12,103 nt of DNA, taken from positions 1 to 12,103 of the forward strand of contig JALTUB010000340.1 in NCBI GenBank assembly GCA_027047745.1. Direction: 5' to 3'. The stretch is from Sulfurimonas sp. Its GTDB lineage: Bacteria; Campylobacterota; Campylobacteria; Campylobacterales; Sulfurimonadaceae. A program made the position numbers and the translations under genes. The notes beneath the pieces are model-generated. The model made no database searches and had not been told where the DNA came from. It was given only the letters and a program-made list of their open reading frames with translations. Below are positions 4,521 through 12,103 of this stretch, in pieces (the first letter of the stretch is position 1; every line of letters begins with the position of its first letter).

Positions 4521-7127
4521 CTGTTCTAAAACCTTTTCTCTTTTAGCCATCGCATCTGACAAAGCATCACGATTTTTCTTTAAAACATCTTCTGGAGCAT
4601 TTGCAACAAATCTTTCGTTGTTTAGCATACCATTGAGTTTACCCATTTCCTTTTGTAGCTTTTCATCCTGTTTTTCAAGCTTGGTAATGATAGGAGTTAA
4701 GTCAATAGAATCAGTAGGAATAAAAGTTTCACACTTATCAGCTATGTCACTTACTGCATTTGTGATTTTTTCATTTGTAAACTCTATGCTTTGAACTTTT
4801 GCAAGTCTAGCTATGAAAGGAAGCATCATCGCCTTGTCATTTTCGCTAATAGCATCTATCTTCACATAAGCTTTTGCAATTTTTTGATTTGCCATATCAA
4901 CTAAAACTTTTGCACGACGGATAGAGACGATAGCATCCATGATAATCTCAAACTTTGCTTCTTCCTTGCGTTGTTTTGTTTTAAATGGAAATTTCTTAAT
5001 CATAATCGACTCGCCATCTTCAAGTGAAGTTCCACTTAGCTCATGATAGAGATGTTCTGTGATAAAAGGCATAAATGGGTGAAGCAGTTTCATAGCCTCT
5101 TTAAAGATAGCACCAAGTTCTACTATAGAGCCTTTGTCTGCTTTACTTAGCTCGATTCCCCAGTCACAAAACTCATTCCACAAAAATCTATACATGACAA
5201 GTGCTGCATCATTGAACTTGTACTCATCAAGATTTGCACGAACCTCTTTTGTAGCAAAGTTAAGACGACTCATCATGTAACGACCGAGGTCGGTCTCAAC
5301 ACAAAAACCTGACATATCAGGAAATACATCTACATTCATCTGTAGGTATTTACTTGCATTGTAGAGTTTGTTCGTAAAGTTACGGTTTAGTTCTAGTTTT
5401 TCGTTACTCATACGAATATCACGACCTTGAGCCGCACTTATGGCAAGAGTGAAACGCAATATATCAGCACTATATTTGTTTATCATATCAAGTGGGTCTA
5501 TAACATTACCTCTTGATTTACTCATCTTGTTTCCATGCTCATCACGAACTAAAGCATGAAGATATATGTGGTTAAACGGAAGTTGTCCGTTAAAGTTTTC
5601 GCCCATCATCATCATACGAGCTACCCAAAAGAAAAGGATGTCAAAGCCAGTTATCAGTAGAGTATTTGGATAGAAGTCTTGCATGTCTTGTGATTGGAAA
5701 AGCTTATCCATCTCAACATCACCATTTGCCCAACCTAAAGTTGAAAATGGCCATAGAGCAGAGCTAAACCAAGTATCTAAAACATCAGGGTCTTGAGTTA
5801 AGTTTTTACTTGCACATTTAGGGCAAGATTCTGGATGATCCTCTTGTGAAGCAAACTCATGAGCACAATCATCACAATAAAATACAGGTATCTGATGCCC
5901 CCACCAAAGCTGACGAGAGATACACCAATCACGAAGTTCACCCATCCAAGAGTTGTAAGAGTTTATCCAATGAGGTGGAAAAAATTGTGCTTCACCTGCA
6001 TTTGTTTTCTCTATGGACTTATCAGCTACTTCTTTGCGAACAAACCACTGTTTTGAGATATAAGGCTCTACAATATTGTGACATCTGTAACAGTGTCCAA
6101 CTTGATGTTTGTGGTCTTCTATCTTAGTGATAAATCCCTCTTCATCGAGTCGTTTTACGATAATGTCACGAGCTGCCATTCGCTCTAAACCTTTAAACTC
6201 ACCTGCGTAATCATTTAAGATACCTTTTTCATCAAAAACAGTGATAAACTCAAGGTTATGTCTTTTCCCAACTTCATAATCGTTTTGGTCATGAGCTGGA
6301 GTAACTTTTACTACACCTGTTCCAAACTCCATATCAACATGCTCATCAGCTATGATTTTTACATTTCTATCTAAAAGAGGAAGTGTAATCTCTTTGCCTA
6401 GTAAATGTTTATATCTTTCATCATCAGGGTGAACCATAACGGCAGTATCCCCAAAATATGTTTCAGGTCTAGTTGTTGCAACCTCAACGCTACCACTTCC
6501 ATCAGCAAAAGGGTAGGTCATATAGTAAAACTTACCATCTGTGTCTTCATGTTCAACTTCTATATCAGATAAAGCACCATCATGAGTACACCAGTTCACC
6601 ATATAGTTTCCACGGATGATAAGTCCATCGTTATAAAGTTTTACAAAAGCCTCTTTTACAGACTTTTGAAGTCCCTCATCCATAGTAAATCTTTCTCTCT
6701 CCCAAGCAGGACTCACTCCCATGTGGCGAAGTTGTTCTGTCATGATACCAGCAGACTCTGCCTTCCATTTCCATGCTCTTTGTAAAAATGCTTCGCGACC
6801 AATCTCTTCTTTTGTAGTGCCTTCAGCTAAGAGTTGTTTTTCAACTACATTTTGAGTGGCAATCCCTGCATGGTCTGTTCCTGGTTGCCAAAGAGTTTTA
6901 AAACCATCCATTCGTTTATAGCGAGTTATGATGTCTTGAAGTGTAAAGGTAAGTGCATGACCAATATGAAGACGACCTGTCACATTTGGTGGTGGCATCA
7001 TGATAGAGAAGTTCTTTCCCTCTTCTTGGATAGCTTTGTTACCATCTATCTCGAAGTACTTTCTATCTTCCCAAATCTTATAGTATCTATTTTCTGTTTC
7101 TTGTGGATTGTATTTGTTATCTGACAT
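4503..7127 (-). CDS. valS: Valyl-tRNA synthetase
   Basis: This cytosolic class I enzyme attaches valine to tRNA-Val using ATP. With start at 7127 it has 874 residues, normal for bacterial ValS. Motifs in order: PPPNVTGRLHIGH (HIGH at 54-57); the CP1 editing domain with 'TTRPETYFGDTAVMVHPDD'; cysteines at 346/349 and two CxxC pairs at 418/421 and 435/438 that look like a zinc site; the KMSKS loop at 534-538 within NKMSKSRGN; the anticodon-binding helical domain with 'LLHPFMPFITEHLYHEL'; and a C-terminal coiled coil rich in Lys and Glu. The frame extends five codons further up to ATG at 7142, but AAGG lies 8 bases before the ATG at 7127, which favours the shorter form (MSDNKYNPQETENRYYKIW). It has its own promoter, 80 bases after the diguanylate cyclase gene. 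Confidence 0.97.
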   Translation of the reverse strand: MSDNKYNPQETENRYYKIWEDRKYFEIDGNKAIQEEGKNFSIMMPPPNVTGRLHIGHALTFTLQDIITRYKRMDGFKTLWQPGTDHAGIATQNVVEKQLLAEGTTKEEIGREAFLQRAWKWKAESAGIMTEQLRHMGVSPAWERERFTMDEGLQKSVKEAFVKLYNDGLIIRGNYMVNWCTHDGALSDIEVEHEDTDGKFYYMTYPFADGSGSVEVATTRPETYFGDTAVMVHPDDERYKHLLGKEITLPLLDRNVKIIADEHVDMEFGTGVVKVTPAHDQNDYEVGKRHNLEFITVFDEKGILNDYAGEFKGLERMAARDIIVKRLDEEGFITKIEDHKHQVGHCYRCHNIVEPYISKQWFVRKEVADKSIEKTNAGEAQFFPPHWINSYNSWMGELRDWCISRQLWWGHQIPVFYCDDCAHEFASQEDHPESCPKCASKNLTQDPDVLDTWFSSALWPFSTLGWANGDVEMDKLFQSQDMQDFYPNTLLITGFDILFFWVARMMMMGENFNGQLPFNHIYLHALVRDEHGNKMSKSRGNVIDPLDMINKYSADILRFTLAISAAQGRDIRMSNEKLELNRNFTNKLYNASKYLQMNVDVFPDMSGFCVETDLGRYMMSRLNFATKEVRANLDEYKFNDAALVMYRFLWNEFCDWGIELSKADKGSIVELGAIFKEAMKLLHPFMPFITEHLYHELSGTSLEDGESIMIKKFPFKTKQRKEEAKFEIIMDAIVSIRRAKVLVDMANQKIAKAYVKIDAISENDKAMMLPFIARLAKVQSIEFTNEKITNAVSDIADKCETFIPTDSIDLTPIITKLEKQDEKLQKEMGKLNGMLNNERFVANAPEDVLKKNRDALSDAMAKREKVLEQLESLR

Positions 7128-7162
7128 ATAATCGCCTTGCATTTTATAGTTAAAAGTTCGCG

Positions 7163-7192
7163 ATTATAGCCAAAAATAAGTGAGAGTTTGCT
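7163..7192 (-). promoter_or_regulatory. Promoter of valS with 12-base upstream element
   Basis: The minus strand has TATAAT at 7168-7163, giving a start near 7156 and a leader of about 29 bases to the ATG at 7127. AGCAAACTCTCA (7192-7181) lies 12 bases upstream of the -10 box, exactly as in the SulP gene promoter. Part of it forms the loop of a hairpin that could end the upstream diguanylate cyclase transcript. Confidence 0.6.
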
Positions 7193-7197
7193 TATTT
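7172..7197 (-). terminator. Weak hairpin after the diguanylate cyclase gene
   Basis: On the minus strand AAATAAG (7197-7191) and CTTATTT (7180-7174) pair with a 10-base loop, and a run of five T closes the structure 11 bases past the stop codon. The stem has only one G-C pair, so termination would be leaky and readthrough into valS is possible. Confidence 0.3.
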
Positions 7198-7207
7198 AAT
7201 TTTTTGC

Positions 7208-8029
7208 TTAAATACTTGAAACTCTTTTTTTGATTTGTATTTTGTCATCATACATATGCTTATCTGCTAGTTCAAGAATGTAAGAAAACTCATCACCTTC
7301 TTTAAAATTAGTTCCACCAAGAGAAAAACTTACAGTAAATTTATCATCTTTTGCTTTTAATTTTTTATTTATGATTACATCTCTTGTTTTGTTTAGTAGA
7401 TGTATAGCTTCATTTAGATTTGTATCTTTATGGCAAACCAATACAAACTCATCTCCTCCATATCGTACAACTTTAGAGTTGATCTTTTTAAGTTCATTTG
7501 TGATGTAAACAAGAACCTTATCCCCCAAGATATGTCCAAAAGTATCATTTATCTGTTTGAAAAAATTTAGGTCAATCATAACAAGGATACCATCATGAGT
7601 AAACTTATTTGTTTCGTTATCAAGATAATGCTCATTGAACCATTTACGATTGTAAGCATGAGTTAGTTCATCTTTATAAACTGCTTCTTTTAACTTTTCT
7701 AACTCTTTTTTTAGTTGATTTGTTTCTGCCAATACTTTTTTTAGCTTATCTTCATCTTTCTCTTTTATAGCTTTTATGGCTTGGGTTGTTGAGATACTTA
7801 ATGTATTTGCATTTTTTGCAGTCTGTTTTTGCATATTTGTAAGAGTAGCACACTCTTCGTTTATAATATTTATCGAAACATCTACTTCATTTTGTAGGTC
7901 TTCACCATGTTCATGAGCGTATTTTTCAAACATCGATGTATAGATACTAGGCGTTACAACTGACATTTGGTCTATAGAAGATTTTGTTTCATTAGAGATT
8001 ATAGTTAAAATGTCTTTATCTGTTGTCAA
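7208..8029 (-). CDS. Cytosolic GGDEF diguanylate cyclase
   Basis: This 273-residue protein should make cyclic di-GMP from two GTP. The C-terminal half is a GGDEF domain: it opens with 'KDELTHAYNRKWF', continues with MIDLNFFKQINDTFGHILGD, and has an intact active-site motif RYGGDEF with GGDEF at 191-195, then 'FSLGGTNF' and 'ADKHMYDDK'. No RxxD inhibitory site is seen in the expected place five residues before GGDEF, so product inhibition may be absent. The N-terminal half has no membrane segment or recognisable sensor domain; it is helical and charged, with a coiled coil at about residues 85-120 that probably drives dimerisation. The start is TTG at 8029, backed by a perfect AGGAGG 8 bases upstream; no ATG fits as well. 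Targets could be motility or biofilm formation, but the neighbours do not show this. Confidence 0.93.
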   Translation of the reverse strand: MTTDKDILTIISNETKSSIDQMSVVTPSIYTSMFEKYAHEHGEDLQNEVDVSINIINEECATLTNMQKQTAKNANTLSISTTQAIKAIKEKDEDKLKKVLAETNQLKKELEKLKEAVYKDELTHAYNRKWFNEHYLDNETNKFTHDGILVMIDLNFFKQINDTFGHILGDKVLVYITNELKKINSKVVRYGGDEFVLVCHKDTNLNEAIHLLNKTRDVIINKKLKAKDDKFTVSFSLGGTNFKEGDEFSYILELADKHMYDDKIQIKKRVSSI

Positions 8030-8054
8030 TTTTTTAACCTCCTAAGTTTTCACA

Positions 8055-8082
8055 ATCTTATCTAAATAATATAAAAATACAA
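8055..8082 (-). promoter_or_regulatory. Possible promoter of the diguanylate cyclase gene
   Basis: On the minus strand TTGTAT (8082-8077) and TAAGAT (8060-8055) are 16 bases apart, upstream of the AGGAGG and TTG start. The match is moderate and the region is so A+T-rich that other boxes are possible. Confidence 0.3.
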
Positions 8083-8116
8083 ATATAAAACATGATAAAT
8101 TTTAACTATTTGTGGA

Positions 8117-8122
8117 TATAAT
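8117..8122 (+). promoter_or_regulatory. -10 box of the UvrD/Rep-like helicase gene
   Basis: TATAAT lies 28 bases before the ATG at 8151, with an AAGG ribosome binding site at 8141-8144. No convincing -35 box is present; the upstream DNA is A/T-rich. Confidence 0.5.
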
Positions 8123-8150
8123 CTCACTCTTAATTTTACAAAGGTAATCT

Positions 8151-10223
8151 ATGGCTTTATCGCGTTTAAATGAAGAGCAGTATGCAGCTGCAACTTCTTC
8201 TTTTTCTCAAAATCTTATCATCGCATCTGCTGGAACTGGTAAAACATCAACGATAGTAGGGAGAATAGCATACCTTTTAAACAACAGTGTTAAGCCTGAA
8301 GAGATTCTTCTTTTAACATTTACAAACAAGGCTGCAGCCGAAATGGTTCAAAGAGTGGCTGAGTTTTTTGGTAAAGATGTCGCTTCAAAGATAGATGCTG
8401 GAACCTTTCATGCAGTTAGTTATAGATGGTTGAAAAAATATGATAAACGGGTAGTTTTGAAACAGCAAAGAGAGTTGAAAACACTTTTTCGCAGTGTTTA
8501 TGAAAAACGCTCTTTTATGCACATAGAAGCTGAGGTAACTCCTTATGGGGGAAATCATCTTTATGATTTGTACTCTTTTTATCAAAATACAGAGTTAAAT
8601 AACAATTTTGAAGAGTGGGTAAAAGAAAAATATGAGGAGCATGAACAGTTTGCTCTTATATATGCTGACATAGTTGATGAGTTTGAAGAGTTAAAAAAAG
8701 AGTATGGCTTTGTAAACTTTAACGACCTTCTTTTAAACTTTAGAGAGATGTGTAAAACGCAAGAACTGGGCTACAAAGAAGTTCTTGTAGATGAGTATCA
8801 AGATACAAATGCTCTTCAAGGAACGCTGATTGATGCTATGAATCCACCCTCTCTTTTTTGTGTTGGGGATTATGACCAGAGTATTTATGCTTTTAATGGT
8901 GCTGATATTGGTATCATCGGTTCATTTAGTAAAAAGTTTCCAGAGGCAAAAGTGCATACTCTTACAAAAAATTATCGCTCATCTAAACCTATCCTTTCTC
9001 TTGCTACAAAAGTGATTGAGCATAATGAAAGAATTTACCCTAAAAACTTAGAAGTTACTCGTGAGTTTAATGCTCAAGCTCCTAAACTTTTAGCCTTTGA
9101 TGAACTTTTTGACCAATACCATGCCATGGCAGCCATGATACGAGATACGCAAACACCTCGTGAAGAGATAGCAGTTATATTTCGTAACAACTCTTCAGCA
9201 GATGGCATAGAAGTAGGGCTTCGTGAGCTTGACATACCATGTAAACGAAAGGGTGGAACAAGTTTTTTTGACTCTCGTGAAGTAAAAGCTGTTCTTGATT
9301 TATATACTCTTTTAGTCAATGAAGCCGATATGATGGCATTTATACATGTTTTTGAATTTGCTAGAGGCATAGGTAGTGCTATGGCAAAAGAGATGTATAT
9401 CGCACTTAAAACTTTGGGTAAAGGAAGCATGATATATGGACTTTACTCGCCAGATGAGAGTATAAAAAATCCTTTTGAAAAAAGAAAACTCAACTCTCAA
9501 CTTGGGCTTTTTGATGACTTTGCAGAACTTGGTGCTGTTGGAAAGTATGCAAAGCTTGGATTTGAAGCAAAGTTTATGAAAAACCCTGCACTTAAACATC
9601 CAAAACTAACAAAAGATAGTGCTACATTTTTACATAATTTTTATCTTTTGTATAGGGATTTAAAAGGGATAAAACAGCCTAGAACTATCATAAATAAGAT
9701 AGCCTCATCTCCTTTTTACGCATATATATCTGACTCCTTATCTACAAAAAGAGCAACACTTAAAGATGGTAGTATAGATGAAAAACAAAAAACAGAATCG
9801 TTAATACGCATAAAAAGAAAAATGGTTCTTTTAGAAGAGTTGGCAAAACCATATCATGAACATGAGAGATTTTTAAATGCCATGATACTTGGTTCATCTG
9901 ACTTGACTCAAGGGGAGGGTGTAAACCTTTTAAGCGTACATGCCTCTAAGGGCTTAGAGTACAAAGAAGTATATGTGATAGACTTGATGGATGGAAGATT
10001 TCCAAACCGAAAACTTATGCAAAGAGGTGGTAGCCTAGATGAAGAGAGACGCCTTTTTTATGTGGCAGTTACTCGTGCAAAAGACATACTTTATCTAAGC
10101 TACGCAAAGTATGATAAGATAAAAAAACAGAACTTTATGGCTTCTCAGTTTTTATATGAAGCTGGTTTAGTTCCTAAAGATGACGCTTATCGTGCGATGG
10201 TTTTAAAAGATATAGATACTTAA
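8151..10223 (+). CDS. UvrD/Rep-family ATP-dependent DNA helicase
   Basis: This 690-residue superfamily 1A helicase unwinds DNA 3' to 5' using ATP and acts in repair or in restarting replication forks. All motifs are present: Q motif RLNEEQYAA; motif I 'ASAGTGKTS' at about 25-33; Ia LLLTFTNKAAAEM; motif II VDEYQDTN with Asp214-Glu215; motif III 'GDYDQSIYAFNGAD'; motif IV 'NYRSS'; motif V 'SVHASKGLEYKEVYV' near 596; and motif VI 'RRLFYVAVTRAKD' near 635. It matches the length of the roughly 690-residue helicase of this type in Campylobacter jejuni and lacks the AddA-type nuclease domain. ATG at 8151 has AAGG 6 bases upstream and a TATAAT further up. It is divergent from the diguanylate cyclase gene. 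Rep and UvrD/PcrA are hard to separate here, so I give no symbol. Confidence 0.93.
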   Translation: MALSRLNEEQYAAATSSFSQNLIIASAGTGKTSTIVGRIAYLLNNSVKPEEILLLTFTNKAAAEMVQRVAEFFGKDVASKIDAGTFHAVSYRWLKKYDKRVVLKQQRELKTLFRSVYEKRSFMHIEAEVTPYGGNHLYDLYSFYQNTELNNNFEEWVKEKYEEHEQFALIYADIVDEFEELKKEYGFVNFNDLLLNFREMCKTQELGYKEVLVDEYQDTNALQGTLIDAMNPPSLFCVGDYDQSIYAFNGADIGIIGSFSKKFPEAKVHTLTKNYRSSKPILSLATKVIEHNERIYPKNLEVTREFNAQAPKLLAFDELFDQYHAMAAMIRDTQTPREEIAVIFRNNSSADGIEVGLRELDIPCKRKGGTSFFDSREVKAVLDLYTLLVNEADMMAFIHVFEFARGIGSAMAKEMYIALKTLGKGSMIYGLYSPDESIKNPFEKRKLNSQLGLFDDFAELGAVGKYAKLGFEAKFMKNPALKHPKLTKDSATFLHNFYLLYRDLKGIKQPRTIINKIASSPFYAYISDSLSTKRATLKDGSIDEKQKTESLIRIKRKMVLLEELAKPYHEHERFLNAMILGSSDLTQGEGVNLLSVHASKGLEYKEVYVIDLMDGRFPNRKLMQRGGSLDEERRLFYVAVTRAKDILYLSYAKYDKIKKQNFMASQFLYEAGLVPKDDAYRAMVLKDIDT

Positions 10224-10251
10224 AAATAATTCTAATATCTTAACTGATTTT

Positions 10252-10260
10252 TGTTATACT
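10252..10260 (+). promoter_or_regulatory. Extended -10 promoter of the AAA-ATPase/PD-(D/E)XK gene
   Basis: TGTTATACT is an extended -10 element (TGn followed by TATACT at 10255-10260). The predicted start is about 10267, 23 bases before the ATG at 10290. It overlaps the in-frame ATG at 10251, which argues against that ATG as the true start. Confidence 0.5.
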
Positions 10261-10289
10261 TCTTTTTAGATAAATATCAGGATAATTCC

Positions 10290-11834
10290 ATGAAACTAAA
10301 AAAACTCCCAATAGGTATATCCACTCTAAGAAATATATTAGAAGAAGATTATGTCTATGTTGATAAAACTGATATTGCTCAAGAACTTATTGATAATGGA
10401 AAATACTACTTTTTATCTCGCCCTAGAAGATTTGGGAAGTCTCTTTTTCTTGATACTTTAAGAACTATATTTGATGGGGATAAAGAGCTATTTAATGGTT
10501 TGAGTATTTATGAAAATGGGTATGAGTTTCAAAAGTATCCTGTTATTCGTATCTCATTTAATGATGGTAAGATTTCTACTAAAGAGGAATTTTCAGAGTA
10601 TGTTTATGATCTACTCGGAAAAAACCAAAGAGATTTAGAGATACAATGCCCAACAGATATATCTGCTCACTTCTGTTTTAAAAGATTAATAGAAGAAGCC
10701 TATAAAAAATACGATAAAAAAGTAGTTATCTTAGTAGATGAGTATGATAAACCTATACTTGATAATATAGAAAATCCTGAAGTAGCAAGAGTCATGAGAG
10801 AGGAACTTAAAAACTTTTATAGCATTATCAAAGGTGCTGATGAGTTTTTAAAGTTTGTTTTTATTACTGGAGTGAGTAAGTTTTCTAAAGTGAGTCTTTT
10901 TAGTGGACTTAATAATATCCAAGATATAACTCTTAATCCTAACTTTTCTACTATATGTGGATATACCCAAAATGATGTAGAGACAGTATTTGCTAAATAC
11001 CTAGAGGGACAAGACTTTGCAAAGATACAAAAGTGGTACAATGGCTATAAGTTTCTAGGTGAAGGTGTTTATAACCCTTTTGATATACTCCTTTTTATCT
11101 CTAATAACTTTGCTTATAGAAACTATTGGTTCTCCACAGCAACACCTACATTTCTTTTAAAACTTATAGAGAAAAATAACTACTTTTTACCAAACCTAGA
11201 GAACATAGTCAAAGATGATAAGATGCTTGATAGCTTTGATGTGGATTATATAGAGTTAGAGACTTTGATGTGGCAGACTGGGTATTTGACTATATATGAG
11301 AGTTATGAGAGTATAAAAGGGATAAAATATAGACTCTCCATCCCAAATAATGAAGTAAGAATCTCTCTTTTAGGAAGTATTGCTGATTTCATGAGTAAAA
11401 TTCATAATAGTGAACTCCAACAAGAGGCAATTTATGAAAATCTACTTGAAGCTGATTTTTCTGCATTTGAGAGAACCTTCAAATCACTCTTTGCCTCCAT
11501 CCCTTACAACCTCTTTACAAATAATAAAATGTATGAATACGAGGGTTATTATGCTAGTCTCTTTTATGCTTATCTTAAAGCACTGGGAATTGATATAGTC
11601 GGTGAAGATGTAACCAATAGAGGTCGCATTGATTTAACGATAAAGATGCCTAACTCTATCATCATTATAGAGTTTAAAGTAGATGGAAGTGATGCTCTTG
11701 TTCAAATAAAAGAGAAAAAGTACCATGAGAAGTATCTTGACAGTGAACTTCCTATCTATCTTGTTGGAGTGGAGTTTGATACTAAGGATAGGAATATCGC
11801 TTTAGTGGAGTCTGAGAAGATTAGTCTGCTATAA
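10290..11834 (+). CDS. AAA-ATPase-like protein with C-terminal PD-(D/E)XK nuclease domain
   Basis: From ATG at 10290 the product has 514 residues. AGGA lies 7 bases before this ATG; an earlier in-frame ATG at 10251 falls inside the promoter and has no ribosome site. The N-terminal part is an AAA-ATPase-like domain (PF09820) with a Walker A variant RPRRFGKS (Lys50) and Walker B VVILVDEYDKP (Asp150-Glu151). The C-terminal part is a PD-(D/E)XK fold of the PF08011 type: 'GRIDLTI' with Asp448, 'IIIIEFKV' with Glu461 and Lys463, then Gln472 and Tyr478. All expected catalytic residues are there, so it looks functional. These proteins form large paralogous families of unknown role, often variable between strains, and are suspected mobile or defence-related genes. 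A relative is cut by the left edge at 1-296. No transposase, tRNA or flanking repeat is visible. Confidence 0.9.
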   Translation: MKLKKLPIGISTLRNILEEDYVYVDKTDIAQELIDNGKYYFLSRPRRFGKSLFLDTLRTIFDGDKELFNGLSIYENGYEFQKYPVIRISFNDGKISTKEEFSEYVYDLLGKNQRDLEIQCPTDISAHFCFKRLIEEAYKKYDKKVVILVDEYDKPILDNIENPEVARVMREELKNFYSIIKGADEFLKFVFITGVSKFSKVSLFSGLNNIQDITLNPNFSTICGYTQNDVETVFAKYLEGQDFAKIQKWYNGYKFLGEGVYNPFDILLFISNNFAYRNYWFSTATPTFLLKLIEKNNYFLPNLENIVKDDKMLDSFDVDYIELETLMWQTGYLTIYESYESIKGIKYRLSIPNNEVRISLLGSIADFMSKIHNSELQQEAIYENLLEADFSAFERTFKSLFASIPYNLFTNNKMYEYEGYYASLFYAYLKALGIDIVGEDVTNRGRIDLTIKMPNSIIIIEFKVDGSDALVQIKEKKYHEKYLDSELPIYLVGVEFDTKDRNIALVESEKISLL

Positions 11835-11835
11835 T
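11830..11835 (+). promoter_or_regulatory. -10 box overlapping the stop of the AAA-ATPase gene
   Basis: TATAAT at 11830-11835 contains the TAA stop (11832-11834) of the preceding gene and lies 27 bases before the ATG at 11863. It gives the small peptide gene its own promoter; no consensus -35 box is seen. Confidence 0.5.
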
Positions 11836-11862
11836 ACAAAAATTAAATTTAAGGGAAGATAG

Positions 11863-12084
11863 ATGAGTGCAGCAAAAAAGATTTGGATTGCGGTTGCAAT
11901 ATTTGTAACGATAATGGTTGGTTTTTCTGTTTTTATAATTCAGACTTCAGGCTATAATACAGTATATAAAGATGATCAAGCAGCTAAAAAACCAGTAAAA
12001 AAACTGATAATGAAATGTGGAATTGGCAAGTGTGGTGCAGCTATGATGGATGAGATGGATGCTTCAGCAAAAGAGACTAAATAG
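11863..12084 (+). CDS. Membrane-anchored 73-residue peptide with KCGxGKCG motif
   Basis: I do not recognise an exact family. The peptide has a short basic N-terminus, one hydrophobic segment at about residues 7-27 (signal anchor or uncleaved signal peptide), a short linker with Lys and Asp, and the motif KCGIGKCG at 51-58 with Cys52 and Cys57 (C-x4-C), followed by a Met-rich and acidic tail. The body would face the periplasm. Repeated Gly-Lys-Cys-Gly units are known from HvfA/bufferin-like precursor peptides, whose cysteines are modified by DUF692 (MNIO) enzymes into copper-binding groups; here there is only one paired unit. A simple metal-binding peptide is the alternative. The start has AGGGA 8 bases upstream, and a hairpin encloses the stop codon. 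The next gene lies outside the window, so partner enzymes cannot be checked here. Confidence 0.8.
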   Translation: MSAAKKIWIAVAIFVTIMVGFSVFIIQTSGYNTVYKDDQAAKKPVKKLIMKCGIGKCGAAMMDEMDASAKETK

Positions 12085-12096
12085 TTTTAGTTTCTT
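12071..12096 (+). terminator. Hairpin enclosing the stop codon of the small peptide gene
   Basis: AAGAGACTAAA (12071-12081) pairs with TTTAGTTTCTT (12086-12096) through 11 pairs, one of them G-U, with the stop codon TAG in the 4-base loop. Only CTCTTAT follows before the window ends, so a T run is not proven. It may be a terminator or a pause between this gene and the next. Confidence 0.4.
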
Positions 12097-12103
12097 CTCT
12101 TAT

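Noticed and set aside
4450..4794. Plus-strand open frame of 114 codons opposite the end of valS.
   Set aside because: It is antisense to the conserved C-terminal part of valS, lacks a ribosome binding site, and its Ser/Phe-rich product is what the reverse of Lys/Glu-rich coding gives.
10207..10241. AAGATAT/ATATCTT inverted repeat at the end of the helicase gene as a terminator.
   Set aside because: The loop is 21 bases long, the arms have one G-C pair each, and no T run follows.
1..12103. Searches by eye for CRISPR arrays, tRNA or rRNA genes, insertion sequences and transposases.
   Set aside because: No regularly spaced repeats, cloverleaf sequence or transposase-like product was seen; the gaps between genes are short and explained by promoters or hairpins.

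Overview
The window looks like chromosomal DNA from a Campylobacterota (epsilonproteobacterial) bacterium, most likely close to Sulfurimonas or a relative. The base composition is very A+T-rich, the genes are tightly packed, promoters show good -10 boxes with weak -35 boxes, and flgH carries a classic sigma-54 (-24/-12) promoter, as rod/ring/hook genes do in this group. The genus is inferred from gene style; no marker gene fixes it.

Layout, left to right. (1) At 1-296, on the minus strand, is the N-terminal part of an AAA-ATPase-like protein that runs off the left edge. (2) A divergent intergenic region holds its promoter and the sigma-54 promoter of flgH. (3) flgH (L-ring lipoprotein) is followed by an overlapping gene for a secreted transglutaminase-like protein with two related domains, one of them apparently catalytically dead. 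(4) A SulP-family anion transporter with a STAS domain converges on that pair with a gap of 4 bases. (5) Next comes an intergenic region with a possible 44-residue small gene and a two-way hairpin terminator. (6) valS and a GGDEF diguanylate cyclase gene follow on the minus strand, each with its own start signals. (7) Divergently, a UvrD/Rep-type helicase, an intact AAA-ATPase-like/PD-(D/E)XK protein of the same family as the left-edge fragment, and a 73-residue membrane-anchored peptide with a Lys-Cys-Gly-x-Gly-Lys-Cys-Gly motif lie on the plus strand.

Most genes are housekeeping or motility functions and form no single pathway. The parts most worth a second look are: the transglutaminase-like protein tied to the flagellar L-ring gene and its internal duplication; the Cys-motif peptide at the right edge, which resembles precursors of copper-binding RiPP-type peptides; the two related AAA-ATPase-like genes near the two ends; and a 12-base element found at identical spacing in the putative promoters of the SulP gene and valS. 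Two starts (SulP gene, diguanylate cyclase gene) are TTG with strong ribosome binding sites, and a third (transglutaminase-like gene) probably is.
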